Source: an uncultured Chitinophaga sp. (lineage in GTDB: Bacteria; Bacteroidota; Bacteroidia; Chitinophagales; Chitinophagaceae). Taken from it: a DNA stretch of 7,690 bases. Shown here piece after piece: positions 1 to 7,223 of this stretch. A program made the translations under genes and the position numbers. Below the pieces are notes generated by a model. That model saw only the letters and a list, made by a program, of their open reading frames with translations. It made no database searches and was not told the origin of the DNA. The stretch spans positions 1-7,690 of the forward strand of contig NZ_CALNBI010000439.1 of the NCBI RefSeq assembly GCF_937874145.1. The letters are read 5' to 3'. How positions within the stretch are numbered: the stretch's first letter is position 1; every line of letters starts with the position of its first letter.

Positions 1-20
1 GATAACAGAAAACAGGATTG

Positions 21-2732
21 TTAATTCTGTAAACATTTATCCATCTGGAACTTACCGGCTGCCGTCAAAATAGGCAATCCCGCTTCCCTGCTCATCCACG
101 ACGCCGCCACGATAGCCGATAGCCGGACGCGGCTGTTGCGGTCGCGGGCAGCCGCCATCATCAGCGCCGCCTGGTCCGGGATCTGCTCCCCGACATAGCG
201 CAATACCTGCACGGCCGCAGCCCTTACATGGTAATCCTTCGCTTTCAGCGAGCGTTTCAGCAGCTGCTGGTCCACTTTCCCCGTTCCCTGGCTTACCCAA
301 AGAGCCTCCAGTACGTGGTGCTCATACCTTGCATCGCTCGTGTCCAGGCTGGCGGCCCAGGGGCCAAGTTTAGCCCGTACAGCGTTCACGTCTCTCCCGC
401 GCAGTTCCCGGCGAGTCCGGTAACGGGAACGGTATTCCGGCAGTTTGAGGTTTTCGAGCAGTTCGTCGATTTCCGCACCGTCGATATTGGCCGGTTTAAC
501 CAGCGGCCGGGAAGGATAGGTGATGCGGTAGATCCGGCCATGGGAGTGGTCGCGCAGGGGATCGCGCGCATTATGCTGCATGTGCCCGATGAGGATGTTA
601 TGCCAGTCAACCACATACAACGACCCGTCGGGAGCAAACTCCAGGTCTACCGGCCGGAAGTTGGGATCGTCGCCTTTGAGCAGATCCATGCGGAAACGGC
701 TTTTGTAACCCGTACCGGCATCTTCCATGGTATGTTGCTTGATCCCGAGGAACCCGATGGTATTATTGATCAGCAGGTCGCCCTGCACGCTGTCCGGAAA
801 GTGGCGGCTGGAAACGAATTCGATCCCTGAAGTGGGGCGTACCAGGTGCTTTTCCTCGACCAGCTGTTCGGATTTATGCGTGGCCTGTCCATATCGTGGT
901 AATATCGTACCCGGCAGCATCCAGCGCACATCCGGCGAGGAGGTTTCAGCGTAAAAGGGTTGCCCCCAATCGTCGAAAGCGATACCCCAGGGATTGGGGA
1001 TGCGCAGCTGCGCCGTGCGTTCCAGCTTCATGCGCAGCGGATCATACCGGTAAAAACCGCCGTTGGTCGCGTATATCGGGCCATAAGACGTTTCGATGTT
1101 GGAGCTGAGGAAAACCCCTTCGCCCGAATAAATCGCCCCGGAACCATCCGTTGTAAATGCGTGATTGCCGTGGTGCGAATCGTGGTCGTCGAACCCGCTG
1201 AGCAGGATTTCTTTCTTGTCGGCCTTGCCATCACCATCCGTGTCTTTCAACAACACCAGGTTGCTCCCCTGCCCTACGTACACGCCTTCCGGCGCCATTT
1301 CAAATCCCAGCGGCAGATGCAGGCCGTCGGCGAAAACCGTTTGCTTGTCGGCCTTGCCGTCGTTGTCGGTATCTTCCAGGATGATGATTTTGTCGTTGGG
1401 CTTGGGATCGCCGGGTTTGTATTGCGGGTAAGTTGGCATGGTGGCCACCCACAAGCGCCCTTTATTGTCGAATGAAAGCTGCACGGGTTTGGCCAGCTCG
1501 CTGAATTCCGTTTCGGAGGCGAACAGGTCCACTTTATACCCGGGCGGCACTTTCAGGGAGCTTACGGCGTCCTGTCCGTAGCGGTAGGAAAGATTGCCGT
1601 TTTTATTGTTGTCGGTGTAGTTGGTCTTGATTTCCGGGAGAACGGGGGTGTGTTTATCCGCCGCTTCCAGGTCCATTTTTTCCCCTTTCGATGCGGCCAG
1701 CCAGATCGCGGTGTCGCGGATGGCGGTGAGCTCGCGGGTCTTTTTGATTTCGGCGGGGAAGTTATCCGGGCCGTAAGGCTGGTACCGGCGGCCGTAGACG
1801 TGAACGCCGTTGGGCACTTTATAATCGTAGAGCCACATCCAGTTCTTTTCCGCCACGGCATCGTTTACGAGCTGCCTGTCGGCGCCGGCCCTGGGATTGC
1901 CTTCTCCGAAAATCTCATCGGCCAGGAATTTGCAGAGTATTTGATATCCTGCCTCATTCAGCTGGGAGCCGTCGATCGTCAGCGGCATATTGGATTCCTC
2001 ATACCATTTCTGGGAAGGATGGAACACGTCTACGAACAGCACTTTGTTTTGCGCGGCGATTTCCTTCATGGCGGCGGCATACAGCGCGAGGTTCTTATTC
2101 TCCCTGCGGCCGTCGGGCAGATCGCGGGTATCCGACAGGTTTTCGAACGCAATGGGAGAAACGAGCACCAGTTGCGGAGCAGAAACGCCGTTATAGCGTT
2201 GTTTCAGCGTCCATTTCACGAAGGCGTTCAGTTCAGCTTTGAAGTTGGCCAGTCCGGCCACTCCTGAGAACGATTCGTTGAAACCGAAAAAGGAAATGAT
2301 CACATCCGTTTTCAGCCGGGTCAGCCATTCGTCGGGTGTTTCGAAGGTACCTTCGCCGGGGTGGTTTTCGTTCAGCTCCAGTTTTCCCGGTTCGGTAGTG
2401 CTTTTGATGAGGTTAGCCCGTTCCACCTGGAATTTCTCGGCGCCGGGGAAAGCAAAAGGCGACACGCGGCCGGAATGCGGCCGGAAGCCCGGCGTTTCCC
2501 CTGCATCGCACATATTGCGGATAAACAGCTCGTGCGCCGGGAAGCGGAGCTGCAGTTCCGTTTCGAGGTTGTCGAAATGGATCATCCTGGCGCCCAGGTT
2601 ATTGCCGATCATCGCGATGCGCGCGCCTTTGGCGAGCTCCAGCGGCGCGGGTTGCCGGGTTCTGAATGCGTTTAATATGATGGCAGCCACTACTGCCAGT
2701 GATAACAGTATGCTGATTTTGGTTAATCTCAT
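21..2732 (-). CDS. Membrane-anchored SGNH-like / PVC-type dehydrogenase propeller / HEAT-repeat protein (no heme domain)
   Basis: This 903-aa protein matches the architecture of the 'membrane-bound dehydrogenase' proteins common in Planctomycetes, Verrucomicrobia and some Bacteroidota. Residues 7-21 are a hydrophobic anchor or signal, so it probably acts in the periplasm. Residues 37-275 are SGNH-hydrolase-like but degenerate: block I reads GNNLG (43-47) with no catalytic Ser, block III keeps G150/N152 (GFN), and block V has D254 with Gln257 where His is expected. Residues 393-740 resemble a glucose/sorbosone-dehydrogenase beta-propeller and hold two calcium-type loops (DTDNDGKAD at 454-462, DTDGDGKAD at 497-505). 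Residues 750-890 look like HEAT repeats. Relatives often end in a c-type cytochrome domain, but no CxxCH occurs here and the protein stops soon after the HEAT region. It is the last visible gene of the operon, 17 nt after the ThuA gene. Architecture is confident. Substrate and catalytic activity are unknown; oxidation of a sugar is an inference from the propeller family. Confidence 0.85.
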   Translation of the reverse strand: MRLTKISILLSLAVVAAIILNAFRTRQPAPLELAKGARIAMIGNNLGARMIHFDNLETELQLRFPAHELFIRNMCDAGETPGFRPHSGRVSPFAFPGAEKFQVERANLIKSTTEPGKLELNENHPGEGTFETPDEWLTRLKTDVIISFFGFNESFSGVAGLANFKAELNAFVKWTLKQRYNGVSAPQLVLVSPIAFENLSDTRDLPDGRRENKNLALYAAAMKEIAAQNKVLFVDVFHPSQKWYEESNMPLTIDGSQLNEAGYQILCKFLADEIFGEGNPRAGADRQLVNDAVAEKNWMWLYDYKVPNGVHVYGRRYQPYGPDNFPAEIKKTRELTAIRDTAIWLAASKGEKMDLEAADKHTPVLPEIKTNYTDNNKNGNLSYRYGQDAVSSLKVPPGYKVDLFASETEFSELAKPVQLSFDNKGRLWVATMPTYPQYKPGDPKPNDKIIILEDTDNDGKADKQTVFADGLHLPLGFEMAPEGVYVGQGSNLVLLKDTDGDGKADKKEILLSGFDDHDSHHGNHAFTTDGSGAIYSGEGVFLSSNIETSYGPIYATNGGFYRYDPLRMKLERTAQLRIPNPWGIAFDDWGQPFYAETSSPDVRWMLPGTILPRYGQATHKSEQLVEEKHLVRPTSGIEFVSSRHFPDSVQGDLLINNTIGFLGIKQHTMEDAGTGYKSRFRMDLLKGDDPNFRPVDLEFAPDGSLYVVDWHNILIGHMQHNARDPLRDHSHGRIYRITYPSRPLVKPANIDGAEIDELLENLKLPEYRSRYRTRRELRGRDVNAVRAKLGPWAASLDTSDARYEHHVLEALWVSQGTGKVDQQLLKRSLKAKDYHVRAAAVQVLRYVGEQIPDQAALMMAAARDRNSRVRLSAIVAASWMSREAGLPILTAAGKFQMDKCLQN
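1215..1358 (-). repeat. In-frame duplicated calcium-loop coding motif
   Basis: An identical 15-bp word (cttgtcggccttgcc on the plus strand) occurs at 1215-1229 and 1344-1358, 129 bp or 43 codons apart and in the same frame. Each copy encodes GKADK at the end of a DxDxDGxxD acidic loop in the propeller domain of the 903-aa protein. Paired loops of this kind are usual in PVC-type propellers and probably bind calcium. This is a protein-level repeat between propeller blades, not a mobile or regulatory repeat. Confidence 0.7.
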
Positions 2733-2749
2733 GGTTTCCGGTGATTTAT

Positions 2750-3604
2750 CTATTTAGCTACCCGGTAAGGAACCTGAATGTCCATCTTACCTTTCCATTT
2801 CTTCGGCACCTTGAGGCCCAGTTCATCGTGAATGGCGTTGATCACGAGGCGCTGGAAGGACTCCACCCTGAAATCTTCGGGATGGCCCATGGTGGTCATA
2901 AAGACTTTCCCGCCGAAGGAATTGGTGCCGGTCCAGGCCACGGGGTTTTCCACGGCCATTCTTTCCGGGTTAACGGCCTTGCCCGTCAGCAGGGCAGTCG
3001 AACCTTTGACCGGGTAATCCGGTACAACATGATAGAGCCAGGAGCGTACGTGCCAGTCTTTGGCCACGCCCGTGAGGATGGGATTTTCAGCCTGGGCGGG
3101 CACGATGCTGACATCGGTGCTGCTGCTGTGGCCGTAGTGCGTATGTTTGGCTTTGCCGCCCCAGCCCGGAGGGGAATTCAGGGCAAATTCGCCGAAGGCG
3201 TTCCATTTTTCGCTGGGGTGGCCTGCGGGGAAATTGAATGCATGCGTGGTGGTGCGGAAGCCCATCACGGGTTTGCCCGACTTCAGGTAGGCATCGATAT
3301 GCGCCAGCTGATCGGCCGGCAGCCTTCTCCAGCGGAGGTAGAAAACAGCCAGGTCCGCATCTTTCAGGGCTTCCAGCCCCGGGATGTTTTCTTCGCTGTT
3401 GTGATCCGGGGAAGATTTGAGCACGATCGTTCTCATGCCGTAATTTTTTTCCAGCTCCGCCGCCACGATGGGCAGGGTTTCTTCGCCGCTATATTCATGG
3501 TCTCCGCACACAAACACGACCAGCGGCTTTTTAGCTTTTTCGGCAGGTTCGGAGCAGAACAAACCTCCCAGTGTCAATAATAATCCAAAACAGAAAGTAT
3601 TCAT
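2750..3604 (-). CDS. Exported ThuA-domain protein (trehalose-utilization-like)
   Basis: This 284-aa protein has a hydrophobic N-terminal stretch (residues 4-17) that looks like a signal sequence. Cys17 is preceded by GLF, which is a poor lipobox, so lipidation is doubtful. The rest is one ThuA domain, a class-I glutamine-amidotransferase-like fold: VVFVCGDHEY (29-38), DLAVFYLRWRRLP (84-96), GKPVMGFRTTTHAF (110-123), WHVRSWLYHVVP (184-195) and the terminal segment FRVESFQRLVINAIHDELG (245-263) are all in the usual order. ThuA proteins are linked to sugar metabolism, and in Bacteroidota and Planctomycetes they often adjoin or are fused to PVC-type propeller proteins. Their biochemical role is poorly defined. 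The gene lies 21 nt after the hydroxyacid dehydrogenase and 17 nt before the propeller protein, so the two exported proteins are probably translated from one message and may work on the same extracytoplasmic sugar. Confidence 0.88.
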   Translation of the reverse strand: MNTFCFGLLLTLGGLFCSEPAEKAKKPLVVFVCGDHEYSGEETLPIVAAELEKNYGMRTIVLKSSPDHNSEENIPGLEALKDADLAVFYLRWRRLPADQLAHIDAYLKSGKPVMGFRTTTHAFNFPAGHPSEKWNAFGEFALNSPPGWGGKAKHTHYGHSSSTDVSIVPAQAENPILTGVAKDWHVRSWLYHVVPDYPVKGSTALLTGKAVNPERMAVENPVAWTGTNSFGGKVFMTTMGHPEDFRVESFQRLVINAIHDELGLKVPKKWKGKMDIQVPYRVAK

Positions 3605-3625
3605 TTTAACAGGGATTTATGGTTA

Positions 3626-4576
3626 TCATACAAACGTGTTTCTATTGAAAACGCTTTCCTTTTCCGGTTCCCGGCCGGAAAGGAGCGCTATTACATTATT
3701 TACCGTGGACAGGCACATCTCCCGGTAAGTGGTGGCGGTCAGGCTCGCGGAATGCGGCGTTACCAGCGCACGGGGATGCCGTACCAGGCCGAGATTCTGT
3801 ACCGGCGGTTCGTCGGGCAGCACATCGGCCGCAAAACCCGCGACCGTTCCCTCGTTCAGCGCATCCAGCAAGGCCGCATGGTCGATCAGCGCGCCCCTGG
3901 CGGTGTTCACAAGCATGGCGCCCGGTTTCATAGATGCCAGTTCCGCCTTGCCGATCAGGTTGGCCAGCCCGCTTTCCAACGGAAGGTGCAGGCTGATGAT
4001 ATCGGATTGCCGCAGTACCTCCTGCATGGGCAGGAACTTGTAAGGCAGGTCCTGCGCCGACCGGCTCCAGTACACCACTTCCATCCCGAACGCGCTGGCC
4101 AGGCGGGCCACGCGTTTCCCGATGTTGCCCATGCCGAGGATGCCGAGCGTTTTGCCGTTCAGTTCATCGCCTGCATATTGGTTCCGCCAGTTCCAGTTTT
4201 CCTGCTTCACCTTTTCCACCGAAGTGTAGAGATCGCGCATGAGCATCAGCATGAGGGCCAGCGTATGCTCCGCGATGGTGGCCGCATTGCTGCCCGGCGC
4301 GTTGATGACACGGATCTTCCTCGCCGAAGCGGCGGCTACATCCACATTATCCAGCCCCACGCCACATCGGGCCACGGCTTCCAACTGCGGACAGGCGGCC
4401 ATCAGCGCATCATCCACCTTCATCTTCCCCCTGGTAATCACGGCATGGATTTCCTCCGCCGCCACAACAGCGTCGCGGCTGGCCAGGTCATAGCCGGTAA
4501 ATACGTTTACGTGTTCGCGCAGCACGGCCAGGGCCTCTTCGGCGACTGTCTCCAGCAACAATACGTTTTTCCTCAT
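3626..4576 (-). CDS. D-isomer-specific 2-hydroxyacid dehydrogenase
   Basis: This 316-aa protein has the normal length and two-domain layout of the D-2-hydroxyacid dehydrogenase family (phosphoglycerate dehydrogenase / glyoxylate-hydroxypyruvate reductase type), which interconverts 2-keto and D-2-hydroxy acids. The Rossmann motif GxGxxG is at G148/G150/G153. The catalytic triad is intact: R227 in NTARGAL, E256 in PDEPP and H275 in TPHSAS. The substrate-side motif CGVGLDNVD is at 71-79. The second nucleotide-binding strand ends in YWSRS (169-173) with no acidic residue, a pattern known from NADPH-preferring members, so NADP(H) use is inferred. There is no signal peptide, so it is cytoplasmic. 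It has no C-terminal ACT domain, which argues against a long-form SerA, and the catabolic neighbours make a role in serine synthesis unlikely. Its ATG lies 2 nt after the stop of the VOC gene, implying coupled translation. The family call is very secure; the substrate is unknown. Confidence 0.93.
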   Translation of the reverse strand: MRKNVLLLETVAEEALAVLREHVNVFTGYDLASRDAVVAAEEIHAVITRGKMKVDDALMAACPQLEAVARCGVGLDNVDVAAASARKIRVINAPGSNAATIAEHTLALMLMLMRDLYTSVEKVKQENWNWRNQYAGDELNGKTLGILGMGNIGKRVARLASAFGMEVVYWSRSAQDLPYKFLPMQEVLRQSDIISLHLPLESGLANLIGKAELASMKPGAMLVNTARGALIDHAALLDALNEGTVAGFAADVLPDEPPVQNLGLVRHPRALVTPHSASLTATTYREMCLSTVNNVIALLSGREPEKESVFNRNTFV

Positions 4577-4578
4577 GG

Positions 4579-5064
4579 TTATTGATGGTATAAAGTGGCG
4601 TCGTCCGACCGGTCGCCCCGGAAGTCGTTCCGCCCTGAAACATACAAACCTTCCTCATATAATTCATCCTTGAATATCGCGGGATCGATCTCGGCTCCCG
4701 GCGCGGAAGAAAGTTCCACCAGATTGCCGGCGGGGTCGCGGACGAACATCTGCATCGCGCCATCGGGCAGCTTGCGGACCTTCCCCCAGGGGTTCACATC
4801 GATCACCCCCAGTTCCTTCATGCGGAAAAAGATGCTGTTGAAATCATCTACCTGCACGCAGATATGCCCGCGGAAAGAAGTGCGGTCGTCCCACTCCGAG
4901 AGGTGCAATTGCTGCTCCGCATTGAACTTGAAGAACATCACCGGGTAATCGAACCGGAAAGCGGGAAGCTTCTCCAGGCCCAGTTCATGCTCATAAAATG
5001 CACCTGCTTTCTCGAGGTTGTCTACTATCAGTGTAACGTGGTTAATTTTGATTGCCTTAGCCAT
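4579..5064 (-). CDS. VOC / glyoxalase-bleomycin-resistance fold protein
   Basis: A 161-aa single-module vicinal-oxygen-chelate protein is predicted, using the ATG at 5064. A longer reading from 5112 would add 16 residues that do not look like the family and would overlap the preceding gene by 37 nt, whereas the chosen start leaves an 11-nt gap. Paired beta-alpha-beta-beta-beta halves are visible: INHVTLIVDNLEKAGAFYEHELGL (start of half 1, residues 7-30) and GHICVQVDD (start of half 2, 66-74). Likely metal ligands are H9, H54 or E57 (LHLSE), H67 and E117 (GNLVEL), so a metal-dependent enzyme is plausible. The family includes glyoxalase I, extradiol dioxygenases, epimerases and resistance proteins, and nothing here selects one. 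A polar tail after residue 122 extends beyond the core fold. Its place between the acid-sugar dehydratase and the hydroxyacid dehydrogenase suggests it acts on the intermediate between them; that is inference. Confidence 0.88.
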   Translation of the reverse strand: MAKAIKINHVTLIVDNLEKAGAFYEHELGLEKLPAFRFDYPVMFFKFNAEQQLHLSEWDDRTSFRGHICVQVDDFNSIFFRMKELGVIDVNPWGKVRKLPDGAMQMFVRDPAGNLVELSSAPGAEIDPAIFKDELYEEGLYVSGRNDFRGDRSDDATLYHQ

Positions 5065-5075
5065 AAAAATATTTT

Positions 5076-6242
5076 TTAAACGCCCTGTTTGAATTCCCGT
5101 ACAAAATCCCAATCCGGGGTCATGCCCAGCCCGGGTGCCGTGGGTGCGGCGATCGATCCGTTGGTAACGGTGATTTTTTCTTTGACAAGATCATACATCA
5201 TCGGGTTGCCGCCCAGCGAAAATTCGATGATTGTAGCGGAAGGCGAAGCAAACGCCACGGTCAGTCCCGCCATAAAGGAAAACGCCGAGCCCCAGCAATG
5301 CGGCGCCAGTTCCACCTGGTGCGCGCAAGCGAGGTGACCCGCACGCATCGCTTCTGAAATACCGCCGATAATCGCTGCATCCGGCTGGATCACATCCACT
5401 GCACGGATCTGCAAAAGATCGTGGATATCGAAACTGGTATATTCGCTTTCCCCGGCAGCGATTGGGATGCAGGTAGACGCCCTCACTTCGGCGGTGCCCT
5501 GTTTGTTATCCGGACTGATGGGTTCTTCGAACCAGTAAATATTACAATCTTCCACGCCACGGCAAAACTGCCTGGCTTCGGGAACGCTGTAAGTCCCATG
5601 TGCGTCCACCATCAACTTGATATCGGCATCCAGCACGGCCCTGGCCGCCCGCACGCGGTCGATGCTTTTCTGTACGCTGTCATCCATCACCCCTACCCGC
5701 ATTTTCACGCCCCGGAAGCCTTTATCCACATATCCCTTCAACTGCGCCCCGATATTATTGACATCCGCCCAACCACCGCTGGCATATGCCGGCATATGAT
5801 CGCGGCAGGCGCCGCCCAGGAGGTCGAGAACAGGCACACCCAGCATTTTCCCTTTCAGGTCCCACAGGGCGGTATCGATCCCGCTCATGGCGGAAACGGT
5901 AAGGCCGCGCCGGCCGAGGATGGGGAACTTCCGGCCCCTCGACAGGGCGTAGTGGTCGCGGGTGCCGTTGTACATTTCTTCCCACAGGCGGGTGACGTTG
6001 TTCACGGATTTACCTACCAGCAAGGGTTTCAATTCATTTTCCACGCAATTTACAATGGAAGCGCATACGCCGGAAGATCCCACCGCCGCTTTGGCTTCGC
6101 CAAAACCCTGGAGGCCTTCGTCTGTCGTAATCACGACCAATGTCATATCGAAATTCGTCAGCAAGCCATAATCCGAGGCATGCTGCTTTTCTTTAGGAAT
6201 GGGACAGCGTAACCAAAACGCTTCTACGTTCGCAATTTTCAT
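5076..6242 (-). CDS. Mandelate racemase/muconate lactonizing enzyme family protein, probable acid-sugar dehydratase
   Basis: This 388-aa enolase-superfamily protein has the typical length. It has an N-terminal capping domain (1-125) and a TIM barrel (about 130-365). Active-site residues are complete for the mandelate-racemase subgroup: K180 and R182 (KMR, the KxK/KxR base motif), metal ligands D213 (VDAHG), E239 (WFEEP) and E265 (AAGESE), the His-Asp dyad D288 (QPDAA) with H315 (APHCWG), and E340 (IIEF) at the usual general-acid position. Members with this set remove a proton alpha to a carboxylate, and most dehydrate aldonic or aldaric acids to 2-keto-3-deoxy acids; some racemize. The substrate cannot be assigned from the motifs. 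There is no export signal, so it is cytoplasmic. It is the second gene of the operon, 22 nt after the epimerase-like gene and 11 nt before the VOC gene. Racemase or lactonizing activity is less likely in this sugar-related setting. Confidence 0.9.
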   Translation of the reverse strand: MKIANVEAFWLRCPIPKEKQHASDYGLLTNFDMTLVVITTDEGLQGFGEAKAAVGSSGVCASIVNCVENELKPLLVGKSVNNVTRLWEEMYNGTRDHYALSRGRKFPILGRRGLTVSAMSGIDTALWDLKGKMLGVPVLDLLGGACRDHMPAYASGGWADVNNIGAQLKGYVDKGFRGVKMRVGVMDDSVQKSIDRVRAARAVLDADIKLMVDAHGTYSVPEARQFCRGVEDCNIYWFEEPISPDNKQGTAEVRASTCIPIAAGESEYTSFDIHDLLQIRAVDVIQPDAAIIGGISEAMRAGHLACAHQVELAPHCWGSAFSFMAGLTVAFASPSATIIEFSLGGNPMMYDLVKEKITVTNGSIAAPTAPGLGMTPDWDFVREFKQGV

Positions 6243-6264
6243 GTATTGGAATTAACCGCTTTAT

Positions 6265-7149
6265 TTAAATGAGTTTGGATAAAGTATTAAAGGATTCACG
6301 GGTGAGCATGGAATAGAAATCCTCTGTTACGGAAGAGCTGCCATGGTCGACCAGGAATTTCTCCTGCTCGGGGGAAAGGTTCTCCGGCTTTTCGTCGATG
6401 GAGCCGGGGAAAGGATTGGCGGGCGTACGGTCGAGCGGCGCGCAGAACTCTACAGACAGCACTTTGTCGTAGTTAACTTCCCGGAGGGTCTTTACGATCT
6501 TCTGCCAGTCGAGGTTCCCCATGCCCGGGGCCATCCTGTTATTATCGGCCACGTGGAAGCCGGCCAGCTTGGGGGCGGCCCTGCGGATGGCGGCGAACAT
6601 GTCAACTTCCTCGATATTCATATGGAAGGTATCGAGGCACACGCCGCAATTGGGGCCTACTTCGGCGGCGAGGGCCAGCGCCTGGTCGGCCCGGTTGATG
6701 AAATAGGTTTCGAACCGGTTGATGGGCTCAATCCCCAGCACGATGCCCACGGATTCGCTGTAGGCGTAAATTTCCTTCATGGCATCCACGGCCCATTTCC
6801 ATTCTTCATCGGGCCGCCCGTCCGGGACGAGCTTACCGACGGTACCTGGCACCACGGACACCATTTGTCCATCCAGTTCCTTCACCATTTTCACCACATC
6901 TTTCACATATTGAACAGATGCGGCGCGCTGCGCTTCGTTTTTGGCAAGCAGGTTGCGTTCCCCGAGCATGAGGGTAACGGATCCCCAGCAGCGGACGTTA
7001 TTTTCTTTCAGCAGTTTCCGGACTTCCGTGGTGTCGTATTGCTCGGGGCTGCCGGCAATCTCGAAGCGGGTGTATCCCTGCGCGGCAATTCTCCGGATTG
7101 TAGTGGCTATCGTTTCGGCGCGCATCCAATTGTGTATCGCAAGTTCCAT
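6265..7149 (-). CDS. Sugar isomerase/epimerase, ketose 3-epimerase-like TIM barrel
   Basis: This 294-aa protein belongs to the xylose-isomerase-like TIM-barrel ('sugar phosphate isomerase/epimerase') family. Its metal site matches the D-tagatose/D-psicose 3-epimerase branch: E141 in GIEPINRFETYF, D173 in CLDTFHMN, H199 in GFHVADNNR, and E234 in SVEF. E147, H176 and R205 fall where substrate-contacting residues lie in those epimerases. E141 and E234 would be the paired acid/base residues for proton transfer at C3 of a ketose, with a divalent metal such as Mn2+. There is no signal peptide. It is the first gene of the operon and has a candidate promoter about 75-105 nt upstream of its ATG. A role on a 3-keto or 2-keto sugar acid is possible given the dehydratase next door. 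The family and metal site are secure; the substrate is not. Confidence 0.88.
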   Translation of the reverse strand: MELAIHNWMRAETIATTIRRIAAQGYTRFEIAGSPEQYDTTEVRKLLKENNVRCWGSVTLMLGERNLLAKNEAQRAASVQYVKDVVKMVKELDGQMVSVVPGTVGKLVPDGRPDEEWKWAVDAMKEIYAYSESVGIVLGIEPINRFETYFINRADQALALAAEVGPNCGVCLDTFHMNIEEVDMFAAIRRAAPKLAGFHVADNNRMAPGMGNLDWQKIVKTLREVNYDKVLSVEFCAPLDRTPANPFPGSIDEKPENLSPEQEKFLVDHGSSSVTEDFYSMLTRESFNTLSKLI

Positions 7150-7223
7150 AGCGGGTTTTATAAAGTGAAAATGATTGTCTGGCGGATATAAACTAATTGA
7201 TATTCAGGCATAAGCTGTCATTA

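Noticed and set aside
21..2732. Reading the 903-aa protein as an active esterase/lipase because of its SGNH fold
   Set aside because: The nucleophile Ser and the block V His are both missing, so a hydrolase activity cannot be supported.
2741..3580. Plus-strand open frame of 279 codons opposite the ThuA gene
   Set aside because: It is fully antisense to a well-supported ThuA gene, and its translation shows no recognisable family or signal. It is best explained by codon bias of the true strand leaving the opposite frame open.
3554..3604. Lipoprotein signal on the ThuA protein (Cys17)
   Set aside because: The residues before Cys17 are G-L-F, which do not fit a lipobox; an ordinary signal peptide is more likely.
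3752..4585. Plus-strand open frame of 277 codons opposite the hydroxyacid dehydrogenase
   Set aside because: The minus-strand protein carries a complete catalytic triad and Rossmann motif. The antisense product is rich in His, Arg and Gln with no domain pattern.
5065..5112. N-terminal extension of the VOC protein from an ATG at 5112
   Set aside because: The extra 16 residues do not resemble the family, would overlap the dehydratase gene by 37 nt, and a better ATG at 5064 sits directly before the first VOC strand.
5421..6212. Plus-strand open frame of 263 codons opposite the dehydratase
   Set aside because: Antisense shadow of an intact enolase-superfamily gene; no motif of its own.
6343..7191. 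Plus-strand open frame of 282 codons opposite the isomerase
   Set aside because: Antisense shadow of a gene with a full metal site; it also extends into the AT-rich promoter region without a plausible translation context.
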